Assembly: GCA_036824505.1 (NCBI GenBank) | Contig: DAITAA010000018.1 | Coordinates: forward strand, 1-64,000 | Origin: SCUD01 sp036824505 | Lineage (GTDB): Bacteria; Pseudomonadota; Gammaproteobacteria; Steroidobacterales; Steroidobacteraceae | Direction of reading: 5' to 3' | DNA length: 64,000 nucleotides | Shown: in pieces, positions 27,313-36,157 of the stretch | How the letters are laid out: each line of letters begins with the position of its first letter | How positions within the stretch are numbered: position 1 is the first letter of the stretch | Position numbers and translations under genes: made by a program | The notes under the pieces: model-generated | What the model was told of the DNA's origin: nothing | The model's input: the letters and a program-made list of their open reading frames with translations, nothing else | Databases searched by the model: none

Positions 27313-28512
27313 TCAGAGCGAATAAGCCAGTTTGAGCTGCAGCTGCCTTTCATCAGCCCTGGTCGGTTCGCCGATGAAAGTGCGCCCGGTGACGTCGCTT
27401 TCGACCTGCAACATCTCGATGCCAAGCGTCCAATGTCGGTCACGCTCATAGCTGTAGCCGATGGTCCAGGCATCGCCGGATTCCTGGAACAGAAAAGTTC
27501 CGGCGGTCCGGACGTGATCGACGTTGAACCAGTCCGCGCGCGCGGAAATGCGATGTCGGCCAAGCGCCTTGCTGAGCAGCACGAAGGTCGAACTGAATTT
27601 CCACTCTTCGTAACCCGTCTCGGGTTCGATGCTGGTCTCGCCATCGAGCCACTGGCTGATGAATGTCCAGCCGCCGGCAGTCTCGACACGTAACCCAATG
27701 CTGTCGAAACAGGTCAGCCACGCGAAGTCATTGATGCTTGCGTCAAACCGTTCCGGGTCCGCGCGATTGTCGTAGCGCATGTAGCGCAATTCGACGCGGT
27801 CCAGATAGCGCAGATGCGCGCCCAGGTAGTAGCCATAGCGATTGTCAATCTCTTCGAACAGTACCCGGCCGGGAACAAAGCCATCACCTGATTCGCCGAC
27901 CTTGCCGAACAGGGTGGTCTGGCGGTCATGCAGCGCCCAGCCACGCGACGCGACCAGGACGCCGGCCGGATCGTTGTATCCATAGGCTGCGGCAACGAGC
28001 CCAACGTCGAAATCATGACCCGAACGCGTGCCCAGCCATTCCAGGCTGTACTCCGCTCCGATGGTCCGCAGTTCCTCACCCACCCAGGTATTGATGGCCG
28101 ATGAGCTGATCAGATAGGGATTGGTCCACCCGGAAGCGCGGTGCTCGAGCGAAATCGGCGCGTAGAATGCGCCGATTCTTACGCGCGATCGCCAGCCGCC
28201 GCTCGGATAAGGCCGGAATTCGAGATAGGCCTCGGTCAGGTCGATCGCGTTGTAGTCGCTGAAGCGCCAGAGCGAAGCATCAATCCTCAGATTCAGCAGT
28301 TCACCGATTGGTTGATTCCAGGCTGCGCGGAGCCGTCCGATCTGCAGGCCATCATGATCCTCATCGAAGCGCAGCTTGCCGAGCCCGCCGTCCAGATACG
28401 ATGTCCGGCCGTCTGCCGCGATCAGGCGCAGGTCGACCGACAGGTCGAGTTGTCCTTCTGCCCTGGCAAGCGTGCAGAGCAGCAGCAGAATCAATGCAAC
28501 TGCACTGCGCAT
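27313..28512 (-). CDS. Exported porin-like outer-membrane protein
   Basis: This 399-residue protein has a clear signal peptide (first ~19 residues, ending ARAEG). The rest is rich in aromatic, alternating-strand segments (for example LRYMRYDNRADPERF and WTIGYSYERDRHW) and ends in LQLKLAYSL, as in beta-barrel proteins. I do not recognise a named family. Its start overlaps the stop of the upstream copper protein gene by one base (TGATG), so the two are translationally coupled. A role in letting a metal or small solute through the outer membrane is inference. Confidence 0.8.
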   Translation of the reverse strand: MRSAVALILLLLCTLARAEGQLDLSVDLRLIAADGRTSYLDGGLGKLRFDEDHDGLQIGRLRAAWNQPIGELLNLRIDASLWRFSDYNAIDLTEAYLEFRPYPSGGWRSRVRIGAFYAPISLEHRASGWTNPYLISSSAINTWVGEELRTIGAEYSLEWLGTRSGHDFDVGLVAAAYGYNDPAGVLVASRGWALHDRQTTLFGKVGESGDGFVPGRVLFEEIDNRYGYYLGAHLRYLDRVELRYMRYDNRADPERFDASINDFAWLTCFDSIGLRVETAGGWTFISQWLDGETSIEPETGYEEWKFSSTFVLLSKALGRHRISARADWFNVDHVRTAGTFLFQESGDAWTIGYSYERDRHWTLGIEMLQVESDVTGRTFIGEPTRADERQLQLKLAYSL

Positions 28513-29201
28513 CAGTAATCGCTCCAGGACCGTGGTTTGCGTCCCAGCATTTCGGGCCGCAACGAATGCGCCAGTTGCACATTGAGCGTGCCGGAATGAG
28601 GCGCTTCCAGTTTCAGCGTGCGTTCGATCATTACTGTCGCCTCGCGCATGCGGGGATGCCAGATCTCCACCCGGAAGTCACCATCCGGAAGACCGGACGC
28701 ATTCCAGCTTCCATCCAGAGCCGTGCGTCCAGACCAGTCGGCATCGGTGACAACCACATAGGCAATCATGTCGTCGTGGATGTTGCAGCCGAGCGTGACG
28801 ATGCCAGCGCGGTCGAAAACCGTTGGCGCGTACGGCGTGCCCCGATAAAGCGGCAACTGAAATCGCTTTGCGGGTGAAAACGAGTACACCTGGTGACTGA
28901 CCTTGTCTGAATTCGGAAATGTCACCGACGAGCCCACCGGTATCACCGACAATTTTGGTGTAAATATCTGGCCGACCTGATCGATGATGAGTGTCGCCGG
29001 CGGCGGCGGCTTGGAACCCGGCGGACCGTGCAGCAGCACGACTGCGCCGGCAAGAGGCTTGCCATCGGACCCCGTTACATTCACGGCCAGTGAAGTACCA
29101 GCGGCGCCGGCCGCCCCAGCGGCAAACGCAATCATCGCGACGAGGCAGGAAAGCCAGCCTCGCCGGGCATTTCCGGCGTAAACATTTGCGCAGGGTCTCA
29201 A
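28512..29201 (-). CDS. Exported type-I copper protein (methylamine-utilisation-protein-like)
   Basis: This 229-residue protein has an N-terminal export signal, then a carboxypeptidase-regulatory-like segment with an embedded cupredoxin domain. Candidate copper ligands are His103 (KVSHQVY), Cys139, His142 and Met145 (LGCNIHDDM), giving a blue-copper site. Such proteins are often labelled methylamine utilisation protein although no mau genes are present. The pair with the porin-like gene, opposite a GGDEF-EAL gene, suggests a conserved unit. Copper-dependent electron transfer or copper handling in the periplasm is plausible. It is divergent from the GGDEF-EAL gene by 71 bp. Confidence 0.85.
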   Translation of the reverse strand: MRPCANVYAGNARRGWLSCLVAMIAFAAGAAGAAGTSLAVNVTGSDGKPLAGAVVLLHGPPGSKPPPPATLIIDQVGQIFTPKLSVIPVGSSVTFPNSDKVSHQVYSFSPAKRFQLPLYRGTPYAPTVFDRAGIVTLGCNIHDDMIAYVVVTDADWSGRTALDGSWNASGLPDGDFRVEIWHPRMREATVMIERTLKLEAPHSGTLNVQLAHSLRPEMLGRKPRSWSDY

Positions 29202-29272
29202 ATTTGCTCCTTGTTCCTCGCCGCCGCCTGATGCGGCACCTAGGATTAAGTCAGGTGATTTAAACCGGTCTC

Positions 29273-31666
29273 ATGAACAGCTTTCGCAACCGGCTTCTCG
29301 TGATGATCATCGGCCTGATCGCGGTTACGCAAACCGTGACGGTCGTCGCAGTGCTCGCGAGCACCCGCCGGAACGTGGAAGCGCGGGCGGCGGAGCAGCT
29401 GGCGGCCGGCACCTCGTACGCGCAGCAGTTCGTGGAATTTCGTGCCAGCCAGCTGGCAAGTGGCGTCGCTGTGCTCGCGGCAGACTTCGGATTCCGCGAA
29501 GCGGTAGCCTCGCACGACCCGCCGACGATCCTGTCGGCCGCGGCCAACCAGTCGCAACGAATCGATGCGGACCTGCTGTTGCTGGCGGATACCGAAGGCA
29601 GATTGATTGTCGCCACGCAGCGCATGGACCGGGACTTTGCGGCGTCGATGGATGAAATTATCGACCGTGCATTGATGAGTCCTGACCAGCCGCACTTCGC
29701 GACGCTGACAGGGCGCCTCTACCAGTTCTTCGCGGCCCCGGTCAGGGCGCCCGACACAATTGCCTGGGTCGTCATGGGATTCGTGGTCAACGATGCCCTT
29801 GCGCACAGGATCGGCAGCCTGATCGGCGTGGATGTCAGCTTTACCGTGATCGACGACTCTGTCGAGCGCATCGTCGCGTCAACACTGGATCGGGGGTTGC
29901 GAGACCAGATGCCCGCGCTGGCGGAACCTGCGCCCGGCGGAACGGCGACAGCCGGAAAACTCAAGGCCGGCTCGCAGGAATTTCTTGTCCACGTCGTAGC
30001 CCTTGAACCGGACAACCACGCAGTGCATCTGCTGCTCCAGAAGCCAACCCGGGAAGTGCTGGCACCTTTCCTGGCAGTGCGAAACGTGATGCTCGCGGTC
30101 AGCAGCAGTGCGCTCGTGCTTGCCATCATGGTTGCCGTGCTGCTTGGGCGAAGCGCAACACGACCCATCGACAAGCTGGTGGCCGCGGCTCGGCGCATAG
30201 AGGGTGGCCAGTACAAGGAACCGATAGCTGTCAGCGGCAGCGAGGAATTCCGCAGACTCGCGGGCACGCTGAATGCGATGCAGGAACGGGTGGCTGAGCG
30301 CGAGGCGCACATCAGGCACCAGGCCTTTCACGATCCTTTGACCGGACTTCCAAATCGCTCCCAGGCGGAAATCGAACTTGCCCGCATGCTGGCGGAGGCA
30401 GGCGGCAGGACGCCGGTCACGGTGATGGTGATTCACTTGAGCAGCTTCCGGGAGCTCAATGCCACCCTGGGTCACCACATAGGCGACGAGGCGCTGCGCG
30501 CGACCGCCAGGCGGCTTTCGATCGCCTGCCAGCCCGGCGAGATTGTCGCCCGGTTCGGTGCCACCCACTACGTGATGCTGCTGTGCCGGCATCACTCCAT
30601 GGAATCTGCGCCGCGAATCGCCGCGTCAATCATGGACGTGGTGCGGGAACCGCTCACGCTGGGCCAGATCGACGTGGAGCTGCAGGTCATCGCGGGCCTG
30701 TGCACAAGTCCCGAGGAGGGCAGTGCGGCCGACGAGATGATCCGGCGCGCCGAAATTGCGTTGCACGACGCGACTGACTCACGCGAGCGGATCGGCCGCT
30801 TCCGCGCCGGCAGCGACGGTGAACACCGGCGCCGGCTCGAAATCATGACCGACCTGCGGCGTGCCATCGAAAGCGACAGCCTGGAACTCGCATTCCAGCC
30901 AAAGGTGGCAATCGCGACGCGACGCGTCAACAGTGTCGAGGCGCTCGTGCGATGGACCCATCCGAAACTCGGTCCGGTGCCGCCGACCGAATTTCTGCCC
31001 CTTGCGGAACAGACCGGTGGATCCCGGCAACTGACGGACTGGATTCTGCGCAACACCATCCGGCAGATGGCGGAATGGCGCAAGAGCGATCTCGCGCTCG
31101 ACGTCGCGGTCAATCTCTCTGCGGTGGATATCGGAGACGCGGGCCTTGGTGACGCGATCCTCAGGCTGCTTGCGGAATACCGCGTTGCGGCGACCAGCCT
31201 GGTGCTCGAGATCACCGAGAGCGCGATGATGCGTGACCCGATCACCGCGGAGCGCAACATGGAGCTGCTGCGCGTTGCCGGAGTGCGTTTCGCGATCGAC
31301 GATTTCGGCACCGGATACTCGTCGCTGTCGCAGCTTCGCAAGCTCCCGGTCGACGAGCTCAAGATCGATCGCTCTTTCGTCATGCGTGCACACCTGGATG
31401 CCGACGATGCCAGCGTCGTCAGTTCCACGATCGAGCTCGGCCACAATCTGGGCCTGAAAGTCGTCGCGGAGGGCGTCGAAGCGGTCGAGACGCTGCTGAT
31501 GCTGCACAAGCTCGGCTGCGATTACGCGCAGGGATACCTGATCAGCAAGCCGCTGACCGCTGGCGAAGTAGTCACTTATGTGCGGGAGGCCAGCCAGGCC
31601 GTCGACGAATCAGACTCGACCCTGATCCAGGTGCGCGCGCTCGAGAGTCTTTCCAGCCGCCGTTGA
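29273..31666 (+). CDS. Membrane protein with degenerate GGDEF and intact EAL domain
   Basis: This 797-residue protein has a transmembrane helix near residues 7-29, a periplasmic CACHE-like sensor, a second helix near 265-287, a HAMP domain, then GGDEF (~345-505) and EAL (~520-770). The GGDEF signature reads RFGATHYVMLL near residue 426, so the cyclase site is lost. The EAL site looks functional (EALVRW near 555; IDDFGTGYSSLSQL; KIDRSFV). It is probably a c-di-GMP phosphodiesterase, with the GGDEF part regulatory. It is divergent from the copper protein/porin pair and may sense the state of that system. Confidence 0.93.
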   Translation: MNSFRNRLLVMIIGLIAVTQTVTVVAVLASTRRNVEARAAEQLAAGTSYAQQFVEFRASQLASGVAVLAADFGFREAVASHDPPTILSAAANQSQRIDADLLLLADTEGRLIVATQRMDRDFAASMDEIIDRALMSPDQPHFATLTGRLYQFFAAPVRAPDTIAWVVMGFVVNDALAHRIGSLIGVDVSFTVIDDSVERIVASTLDRGLRDQMPALAEPAPGGTATAGKLKAGSQEFLVHVVALEPDNHAVHLLLQKPTREVLAPFLAVRNVMLAVSSSALVLAIMVAVLLGRSATRPIDKLVAAARRIEGGQYKEPIAVSGSEEFRRLAGTLNAMQERVAEREAHIRHQAFHDPLTGLPNRSQAEIELARMLAEAGGRTPVTVMVIHLSSFRELNATLGHHIGDEALRATARRLSIACQPGEIVARFGATHYVMLLCRHHSMESAPRIAASIMDVVREPLTLGQIDVELQVIAGLCTSPEEGSAADEMIRRAEIALHDATDSRERIGRFRAGSDGEHRRRLEIMTDLRRAIESDSLELAFQPKVAIATRRVNSVEALVRWTHPKLGPVPPTEFLPLAEQTGGSRQLTDWILRNTIRQMAEWRKSDLALDVAVNLSAVDIGDAGLGDAILRLLAEYRVAATSLVLEITESAMMRDPITAERNMELLRVAGVRFAIDDFGTGYSSLSQLRKLPVDELKIDRSFVMRAHLDADDASVVSSTIELGHNLGLKVVAEGVEAVETLLMLHKLGCDYAQGYLISKPLTAGEVVTYVREASQAVDESDSTLIQVRALESLSSRR

Positions 31667-31723
31667 GCAATGCATCACTTTTCGGGCCCTTTCCAGAGGC
31701 AGGAAAGCGGCGTCGGAATCTGG

Positions 31724-31882
31724 TATGATGCCCCGGTCTGGTGATCCCTCGGATTGTCTCACTTGGCTCGATGCGCCGCTTCGGCGCGCCTCCCAACCAG
31801 GTTCTGCCACCACTGAAGCATCGCCTAACCAGCAGGTGGAAATCCACTTGCCGAAATGTTCTGACTATTGTGAGTAATTAAA
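31724..31882 (+). promoter_or_regulatory. Promoter and long leader of the cold-shock RRM gene
   Basis: A -10-like TATGAT lies at 31724-31729; I see no convincing -35. If used, the transcript would have a leader of ~150 nt. Within it are two stable hairpins: 31773-31778 with 31782-31787 (GC-only stem), and 31833-31839 with 31844-31850 (one G-U pair). Long structured leaders are common for cold-induced RNA-binding proteins. There is no strong ribosome site before the GTG start. Confidence 0.4.
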
Positions 31883-32191
31883 GTGACCAAGTTATTTGTT
31901 GGAAATCTGCCTTTCTCCGCGACCGAAGAGTCAGTGCGCGCGCTGTTTGCGCCACATGGCACGATCGATTCGCTGGCCCTCATCAACGATCGTGAAACCG
32001 GTCGTCCGCGCGGCTTTGGCTTCATCGAGATGCCGAATGCCGATGCTGCCAAGGCCATGCAGGCGCTGAATGGCAAGAACTTCGAAGGCCGCGACCTCAA
32101 GGTGAATGAGGCCCAGGCGCGTGAGCGCAGTGGCGGCGGTGGCGGCGGTGGCGGCGGTGGCGGCAACCGCGGTGGGCAGAATCGCTACTGA
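31883..32191 (+). CDS. RRM-domain RNA-binding protein with glycine-rich tail
   Basis: This is a 102-residue single-RRM protein of the cold-inducible Rbp type. The RNP2 motif is KLFVGNLPF at the N-terminus and RNP1 is RPRGFGFIEM near residue 45; together they bind single-stranded RNA. The C-terminus is a glycine run encoded by a 9-bp tandem repeat, ending GGNRGGQNRY. The start is a GTG at 31883, chosen because RNP2 begins immediately after. Proteins of this kind act as RNA chaperones. It is followed by two small genes on the same strand. Confidence 0.95.
   Translation: MTKLFVGNLPFSATEESVRALFAPHGTIDSLALINDRETGRPRGFGFIEMPNADAAKAMQALNGKNFEGRDLKVNEAQARERSGGGGGGGGGGGNRGGQNRY
32132..32164 (+). repeat. 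9-bp tandem repeat (GGCGGCGGT) encoding polyglycine
   Basis: About 3.7 copies of a 9-bp unit run without interruption inside the RRM gene and encode only glycine. Such repeats can slip in replication in steps of three residues without breaking the frame, so tail length may vary between strains. Confidence 0.85.
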
Positions 32192-32229
32192 TCTGCAGGC
32201 CTGATCGCCACAGGCCGGGAAGATAGCCA

Positions 32230-32370
32230 GTGAACACGGCAATCTTGATCGGCCTGTCGGCGATTGCGCTTTACCTCGGTAAACGCTGGCTCAATTCCAG
32301 GGCCGAGGTCTCGGAACTATTGGCGCAAAACGCCCTTCTCAAGCGACGCCTTGCGAGGAGCGCGCGCTAG
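32230..32370 (+). CDS. 46-residue small membrane protein
   Basis: From a GTG at 32230, preceded by GGGAAG, a 46-codon frame encodes NTAILIGLSAIALYLG, one likely membrane helix. A charged amphipathic tail follows (RAEVSELLAQNALLKRRLAR) that could form a short coiled coil. It lies 38 bp after the RRM gene and 30 bp before the next gene on the same strand. I know no family for it. Support is the ribosome site, the membrane-helix pattern and the spacing. Confidence 0.5.
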   Translation: MNTAILIGLSAIALYLGKRWLNSRAEVSELLAQNALLKRRLARSAR

Positions 32371-32400
32371 CTTGCCCTGATTTCGCAGGAGGGGGCGCCA

Positions 32401-32796
32401 ATGCGCTTTGTATCCCGTACGACCCGATCACTTCTCGAACAGAGCCGCGAGCAGCTGCTGCGCAGGCGCGCGGCGGCCGGCACGCTTGGAAGTGCCTTTC
32501 CGGCTGTCGAGCAGATCCGCGTGGATCTGCGATTCGCGGCGACGGCGAGTTCGGTGCCTGCCGCGCAGCGGCATGCCCTGTATCCGCCTGCGCCGGCGTA
32601 TTTCGAATTTGCCTGTCCCTTCGGGGACTGCGACGGCAGCTTCGACCTGAATGGCGTCGCATCGCCGCTGCTGAAGAACACCCGTTCGCAGGCCGACGGC
32701 ACGATCCAGTGCTCCGGTTCGCGCACCCGCACCGGAATGCCGCGGCAGCCATGCAGCCTGCGTGCGGACTACTCGATCATCGCGCTCTATCGTTGA
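32401..32796 (+). CDS. Conserved small protein with paired cysteines, function unknown
   Basis: This is a 131-residue, probably cytoplasmic protein. The N-terminal half is helical and basic. The C-terminal half has CPFGDCDG, then IQCSG and QPCSL, a spacing that could bind zinc. I do not recognise a function. Position after the RRM gene and the 46-residue protein suggests co-expression. The ATG at 32401 has the GGAGGG of its leader just upstream. It converges on the second propeller gene, only 16 bp away. Confidence 0.75.
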   Translation: MRFVSRTTRSLLEQSREQLLRRRAAAGTLGSAFPAVEQIRVDLRFAATASSVPAAQRHALYPPAPAYFEFACPFGDCDGSFDLNGVASPLLKNTRSQADGTIQCSGSRTRTGMPRQPCSLRADYSIIALYR

Positions 32797-32812
32797 GGGC
32801 GGCGGCGACCTA

Positions 32813-35800
32813 TCAGGGCACCTCGCGCGAAGCGCCTGGCCCTGCGAGCTTGATTCCGGCGAGCGGCGGAATGACGATTGGCGCGATGCCCGCCCTGCGT
32901 AGACTCGCATTCAGCCGCGACAATTCGCCCGCGCGCAGCTCGTTCCAGGCCGCCAGCGCTGCATCGAGACGTTGACCGGTTTCCGCCAGAGCGCGCTGCT
33001 GGGCTTGCGTCGGCGCGCGGTCACTTTCTTCGACGTCCTTTGCGATTGATCTGAGCACTTCTCCGATCGCCTTCAGGTTGAGATTGTCGGGATGGTCGCC
33101 TGAGCCGTTCTCAAGCGGCTTCGCGCGCGCCTCGAAGACATCCAGCGCAGCCAACACGTCCCGCTCGCGGACTTGCGAATCCCGGAGCTCGGCAATGCGC
33201 TCCTTCACGAACTCAAGCTCGGCCGCACCTGCGTAGTGGCGCGCCAGCAGTTCCTGTGCCTCACGCGACAGGCGCAGGGCCTCTGCCAGCGCGCCAGGAT
33301 CGACCAGCACGCGCGGATCCATCAGCACCGTCAATGGCGCTGAATGCTCCTGGCCATCGACGCCGAGCACCACACGATACGTGCCCGGTCCGGCGAGCGC
33401 TCCCTCCGGCACGACCGGCACGCCAATTCCAAACGCGGTGGAAATGGAATACTCGAATTCCATGGCGCGCGGCCGCGGATAGCGCAGGTCCCACACGAAA
33501 CGATGCATGCCGGCCGCAGTCCCCGGTAGCGGGGCGGGCATGATCCAGTCTTCCGAGAAATATCGTGTCGCCGCAGGCTCAGGCTCAGGCGAATCGCTCG
33601 CATAGCGCCGCACCAGCGCACCCGTTGAATCGCGGATCTCGAGCGTGACGACCCTGGCGGGGGCGCCGAGCCAGTAATCGATCACCGCACCGGCGGGAGG
33701 ATTCCTTCCCACCGGTTCCTCGCGCGGCAGCGGCGTGTCGCGATTCTGGTTCTTGCGCAACCGTATCGCCGTCGCCGGTCGAAACAGCTGCGCGTGGGCG
33801 CCTGCGGCAACCGCGTCGAACTGCCGCAGCGGCGTGAGATCGTCGAGCACCCAGATTGCGCGTCCCTGGGTGGCGGCGATCAGGTCATCGCCGTGCACCA
33901 GCAGGTCGCGCACCCACGCGGTCGGCAGATTGCGTTGCAGAGACTGCCAGTGCGCTCCGTCGTCGAAGGAGACGAACACGCCGGTCTCCGTGCCCGCGTA
34001 CAGTACCCCCGCGCGCCCGGGATCGGCACGTACCACGCTCACGAAGTGATTCGCCGGAAGATCGCCGACCGCCGGCATCCACGAGGCGCCATAGTCATGC
34101 GTGCGGAATATCGACGGCCGGAAATCGTTCTGTCGATGGTTGTCGACCGCGACATAGGCTGTGCCGGGCTGCGTCGGCGAAGGCTCGATCGTGCTCACCT
34201 TGGCCCAGGCAGGCACGGCTTTAGGCGTCACGTCGGCCCAGGTCTTGCCGCCGTCCCGGCTCAGGCGCACCAGCCCGTCGTCGGTGCCGATCCAGATTTC
34301 CGCATTGTCACGCGGCGACAGCCCGATGCTCCAGATCACGCCGTAACCGCAGGCACGCGCGCGCGGCGGATCGAGATCGCCGCTGCAATCGCCAGCCGAT
34401 CCGGATCGTGCCGAGAGGTCCGGGCTCGCCGCCTCCCAGTGCGCGCCCTGATCCACCGAACGCCAGAGCCGTTGCGACCCGAAATACAGGGGATAGGGCT
34501 CGAGCTGCGACATCGCGATCGGCGTGATCCATGAATAGCGCTGCTGGAATTCCGTTGGCCGCTCGCCGTAGCTGGAAATCGGCCACGGCGAAATGTTCTG
34601 CACTTCGCCGTTCCTGGCGTCCCAGCGCGACAACCGGCCGCCAAGGCCGGATCCATACACGAGGTCCGGATTCCTCGGGTCGGCGATCTGGTAGTCGCGC
34701 TCGTCCGCGCCGACCGGTTCCCAGTCGCGATAACTGATTGAGCCGTAATCGCTGCGGCTCGCGACGCGCACCGTGCCGCTGTCCTGCTGGCCGCCGTATA
34801 TCCGGTAGGGAAAGACATTGTCGACCGACAGCTTGTAGAACTGCCCGCTCGGCTGGTTGTACCAGCTGCTCCAGCTCCGCCCGCCGTTGACGGTCACCAC
34901 GGCACCCTGATCGGCAGCAGTGATCATCCGATCAGGCCGTTGCGGGTCGATCCACAGGTAGTGATAGTCGTCACCGCCAGGGCCGCCCTTGAATATCTCG
35001 CACTGCGTGCCACCCGCGCTGCAACGGTGTATTCCACGGCCCATCGCATAAACGACGTCCGGATCGTCGGGTGCCGCGGTCACGTGGCCGAAGTAGCTGT
35101 TGATCAGCTCGGCATCCGAATTGACGTGCAGCCACGTGGCACCGGCGTCATCGGAGCGATAAAGACCGCCCCCGGACACGGTGTCGACCAGGGCCCACAC
35201 ACGCGTGCCTTCCGGGCGATGAGAGGTCGCAAGACCGATGCGCCCGAGATCGCCGGCAGGCCAGCCGCCACCGGACAGGCGGTTCCAGCTCATGCCGCCG
35301 TCGACCGATTTGTAGATCCCGCTTTCCGGACCCGTGTCGGGCGTGAAATAGTTGAGCCAGGGTCGATAGCGTACTTGCCACACCGAAGCGAAGATCACGC
35401 GTGAATCGGCTGGATCAATTGCCAGATCGACGGCACCCGTGTTCTCGCTGACGAACAGCATGCGTTGCCAGGTCTTGCCACCGTCGCCCGTGCGGAACAC
35501 GCCGCGCTCGTCGCCCGGGCCGAATACGGAACCCAAGGCTGCCACCCACGCGATATCGGGGTCGTCAGAGTCGATCCTGATCGCGCCGATGTGCCGGCTT
35601 GCTTCGAGCCCTAGGTGGCGCCAGCTACGGCCCGCATCATCCGAGCGGTAGACCCCATCGCCGGCCGCAATGTCGTAGCGGCTCGTGACCTGTCCCATGC
35701 CGGCGTAAATCGTGTCGGGGTTCGACCGGGACACGGCAAGCGCGCCCACCGAGGCGGAACCCACACCGTCGAACACCGCCGTCCAGCTACGGCCGGCGTC

Positions 35801-36016
35801 GTCCGAGCGCCATACACCACCGCCTGCCGCGCCGAAATAAAATGTCTCGGATCCGCCGCCGGCCCCCGCGGCTGCAGTCGCCCAGCCGGCGCGGAAGGGG
35901 CCAACCAGCCTCCACTCGAGCGCGGCTGCAACGTCGGGGGTCACCGCGGCGTGACTCATGCCAGACGCCAGCAAAGCTGCCAATGCCGCAGCAGCCGCCC
36001 GGAACTGCACGATCAT
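32813..36016 (-). CDS. Exported giant BNR/Asp-box beta-propeller protein, second copy
   Basis: This 1067-residue exported protein matches the layout of the gene at 22042-25230: a signal peptide, about ten Asp-box repeats (SDDAGRSW twice, TGDGGKTW, SVDGGMSW, SRDGGKTW, SFDDGAHW), a beta-rich segment and a helical C-terminus ending in a Pro/Ile stretch (APIVIPPL). The ATG at 36016 is chosen over an in-frame GTG at 36034 because GAGGAGG sits 9 bp upstream of it. Like its relative, it has no recognisable catalytic site. The two are diverged paralogs, not a recent duplication. Role unknown. Confidence 0.88.
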   Translation of the reverse strand: MIVQFRAAAAALAALLASGMSHAAVTPDVAAALEWRLVGPFRAGWATAAAGAGGGSETFYFGAAGGGVWRSDDAGRSWTAVFDGVGSASVGALAVSRSNPDTIYAGMGQVTSRYDIAAGDGVYRSDDAGRSWRHLGLEASRHIGAIRIDSDDPDIAWVAALGSVFGPGDERGVFRTGDGGKTWQRMLFVSENTGAVDLAIDPADSRVIFASVWQVRYRPWLNYFTPDTGPESGIYKSVDGGMSWNRLSGGGWPAGDLGRIGLATSHRPEGTRVWALVDTVSGGGLYRSDDAGATWLHVNSDAELINSYFGHVTAAPDDPDVVYAMGRGIHRCSAGGTQCEIFKGGPGGDDYHYLWIDPQRPDRMITAADQGAVVTVNGGRSWSSWYNQPSGQFYKLSVDNVFPYRIYGGQQDSGTVRVASRSDYGSISYRDWEPVGADERDYQIADPRNPDLVYGSGLGGRLSRWDARNGEVQNISPWPISSYGERPTEFQQRYSWITPIAMSQLEPYPLYFGSQRLWRSVDQGAHWEAASPDLSARSGSAGDCSGDLDPPRARACGYGVIWSIGLSPRDNAEIWIGTDDGLVRLSRDGGKTWADVTPKAVPAWAKVSTIEPSPTQPGTAYVAVDNHRQNDFRPSIFRTHDYGASWMPAVGDLPANHFVSVVRADPGRAGVLYAGTETGVFVSFDDGAHWQSLQRNLPTAWVRDLLVHGDDLIAATQGRAIWVLDDLTPLRQFDAVAAGAHAQLFRPATAIRLRKNQNRDTPLPREEPVGRNPPAGAVIDYWLGAPARVVTLEIRDSTGALVRRYASDSPEPEPAATRYFSEDWIMPAPLPGTAAGMHRFVWDLRYPRPRAMEFEYSISTAFGIGVPVVPEGALAGPGTYRVVLGVDGQEHSAPLTVLMDPRVLVDPGALAEALRLSREAQELLARHYAGAAELEFVKERIAELRDSQVRERDVLAALDVFEARAKPLENGSGDHPDNLNLKAIGEVLRSIAKDVEESDRAPTQAQQRALAETGQRLDAALAAWNELRAGELSRLNASLRRAGIAPIVIPPLAGIKLAGPGASREVP

Positions 36017-36157
36017 GATTCGAAGCCTCCTCACTGTCGCTGGCTGCGAAGTCTAAGCCACCAGGGCACTCCGTGCGGCATGGCCGCCGAATGTGCTGTC
36101 AAAGCCGCTCCTGGCATAAACTCCCCAGACGGCGCAAACCGAGCGAGGGATCCGAGC

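Noticed and set aside
32132..32164. Short tandem repeat considered as a CRISPR or regulatory array
   Set aside because: Units are contiguous 9-mers without spacers and simply encode polyglycine in the RRM gene.
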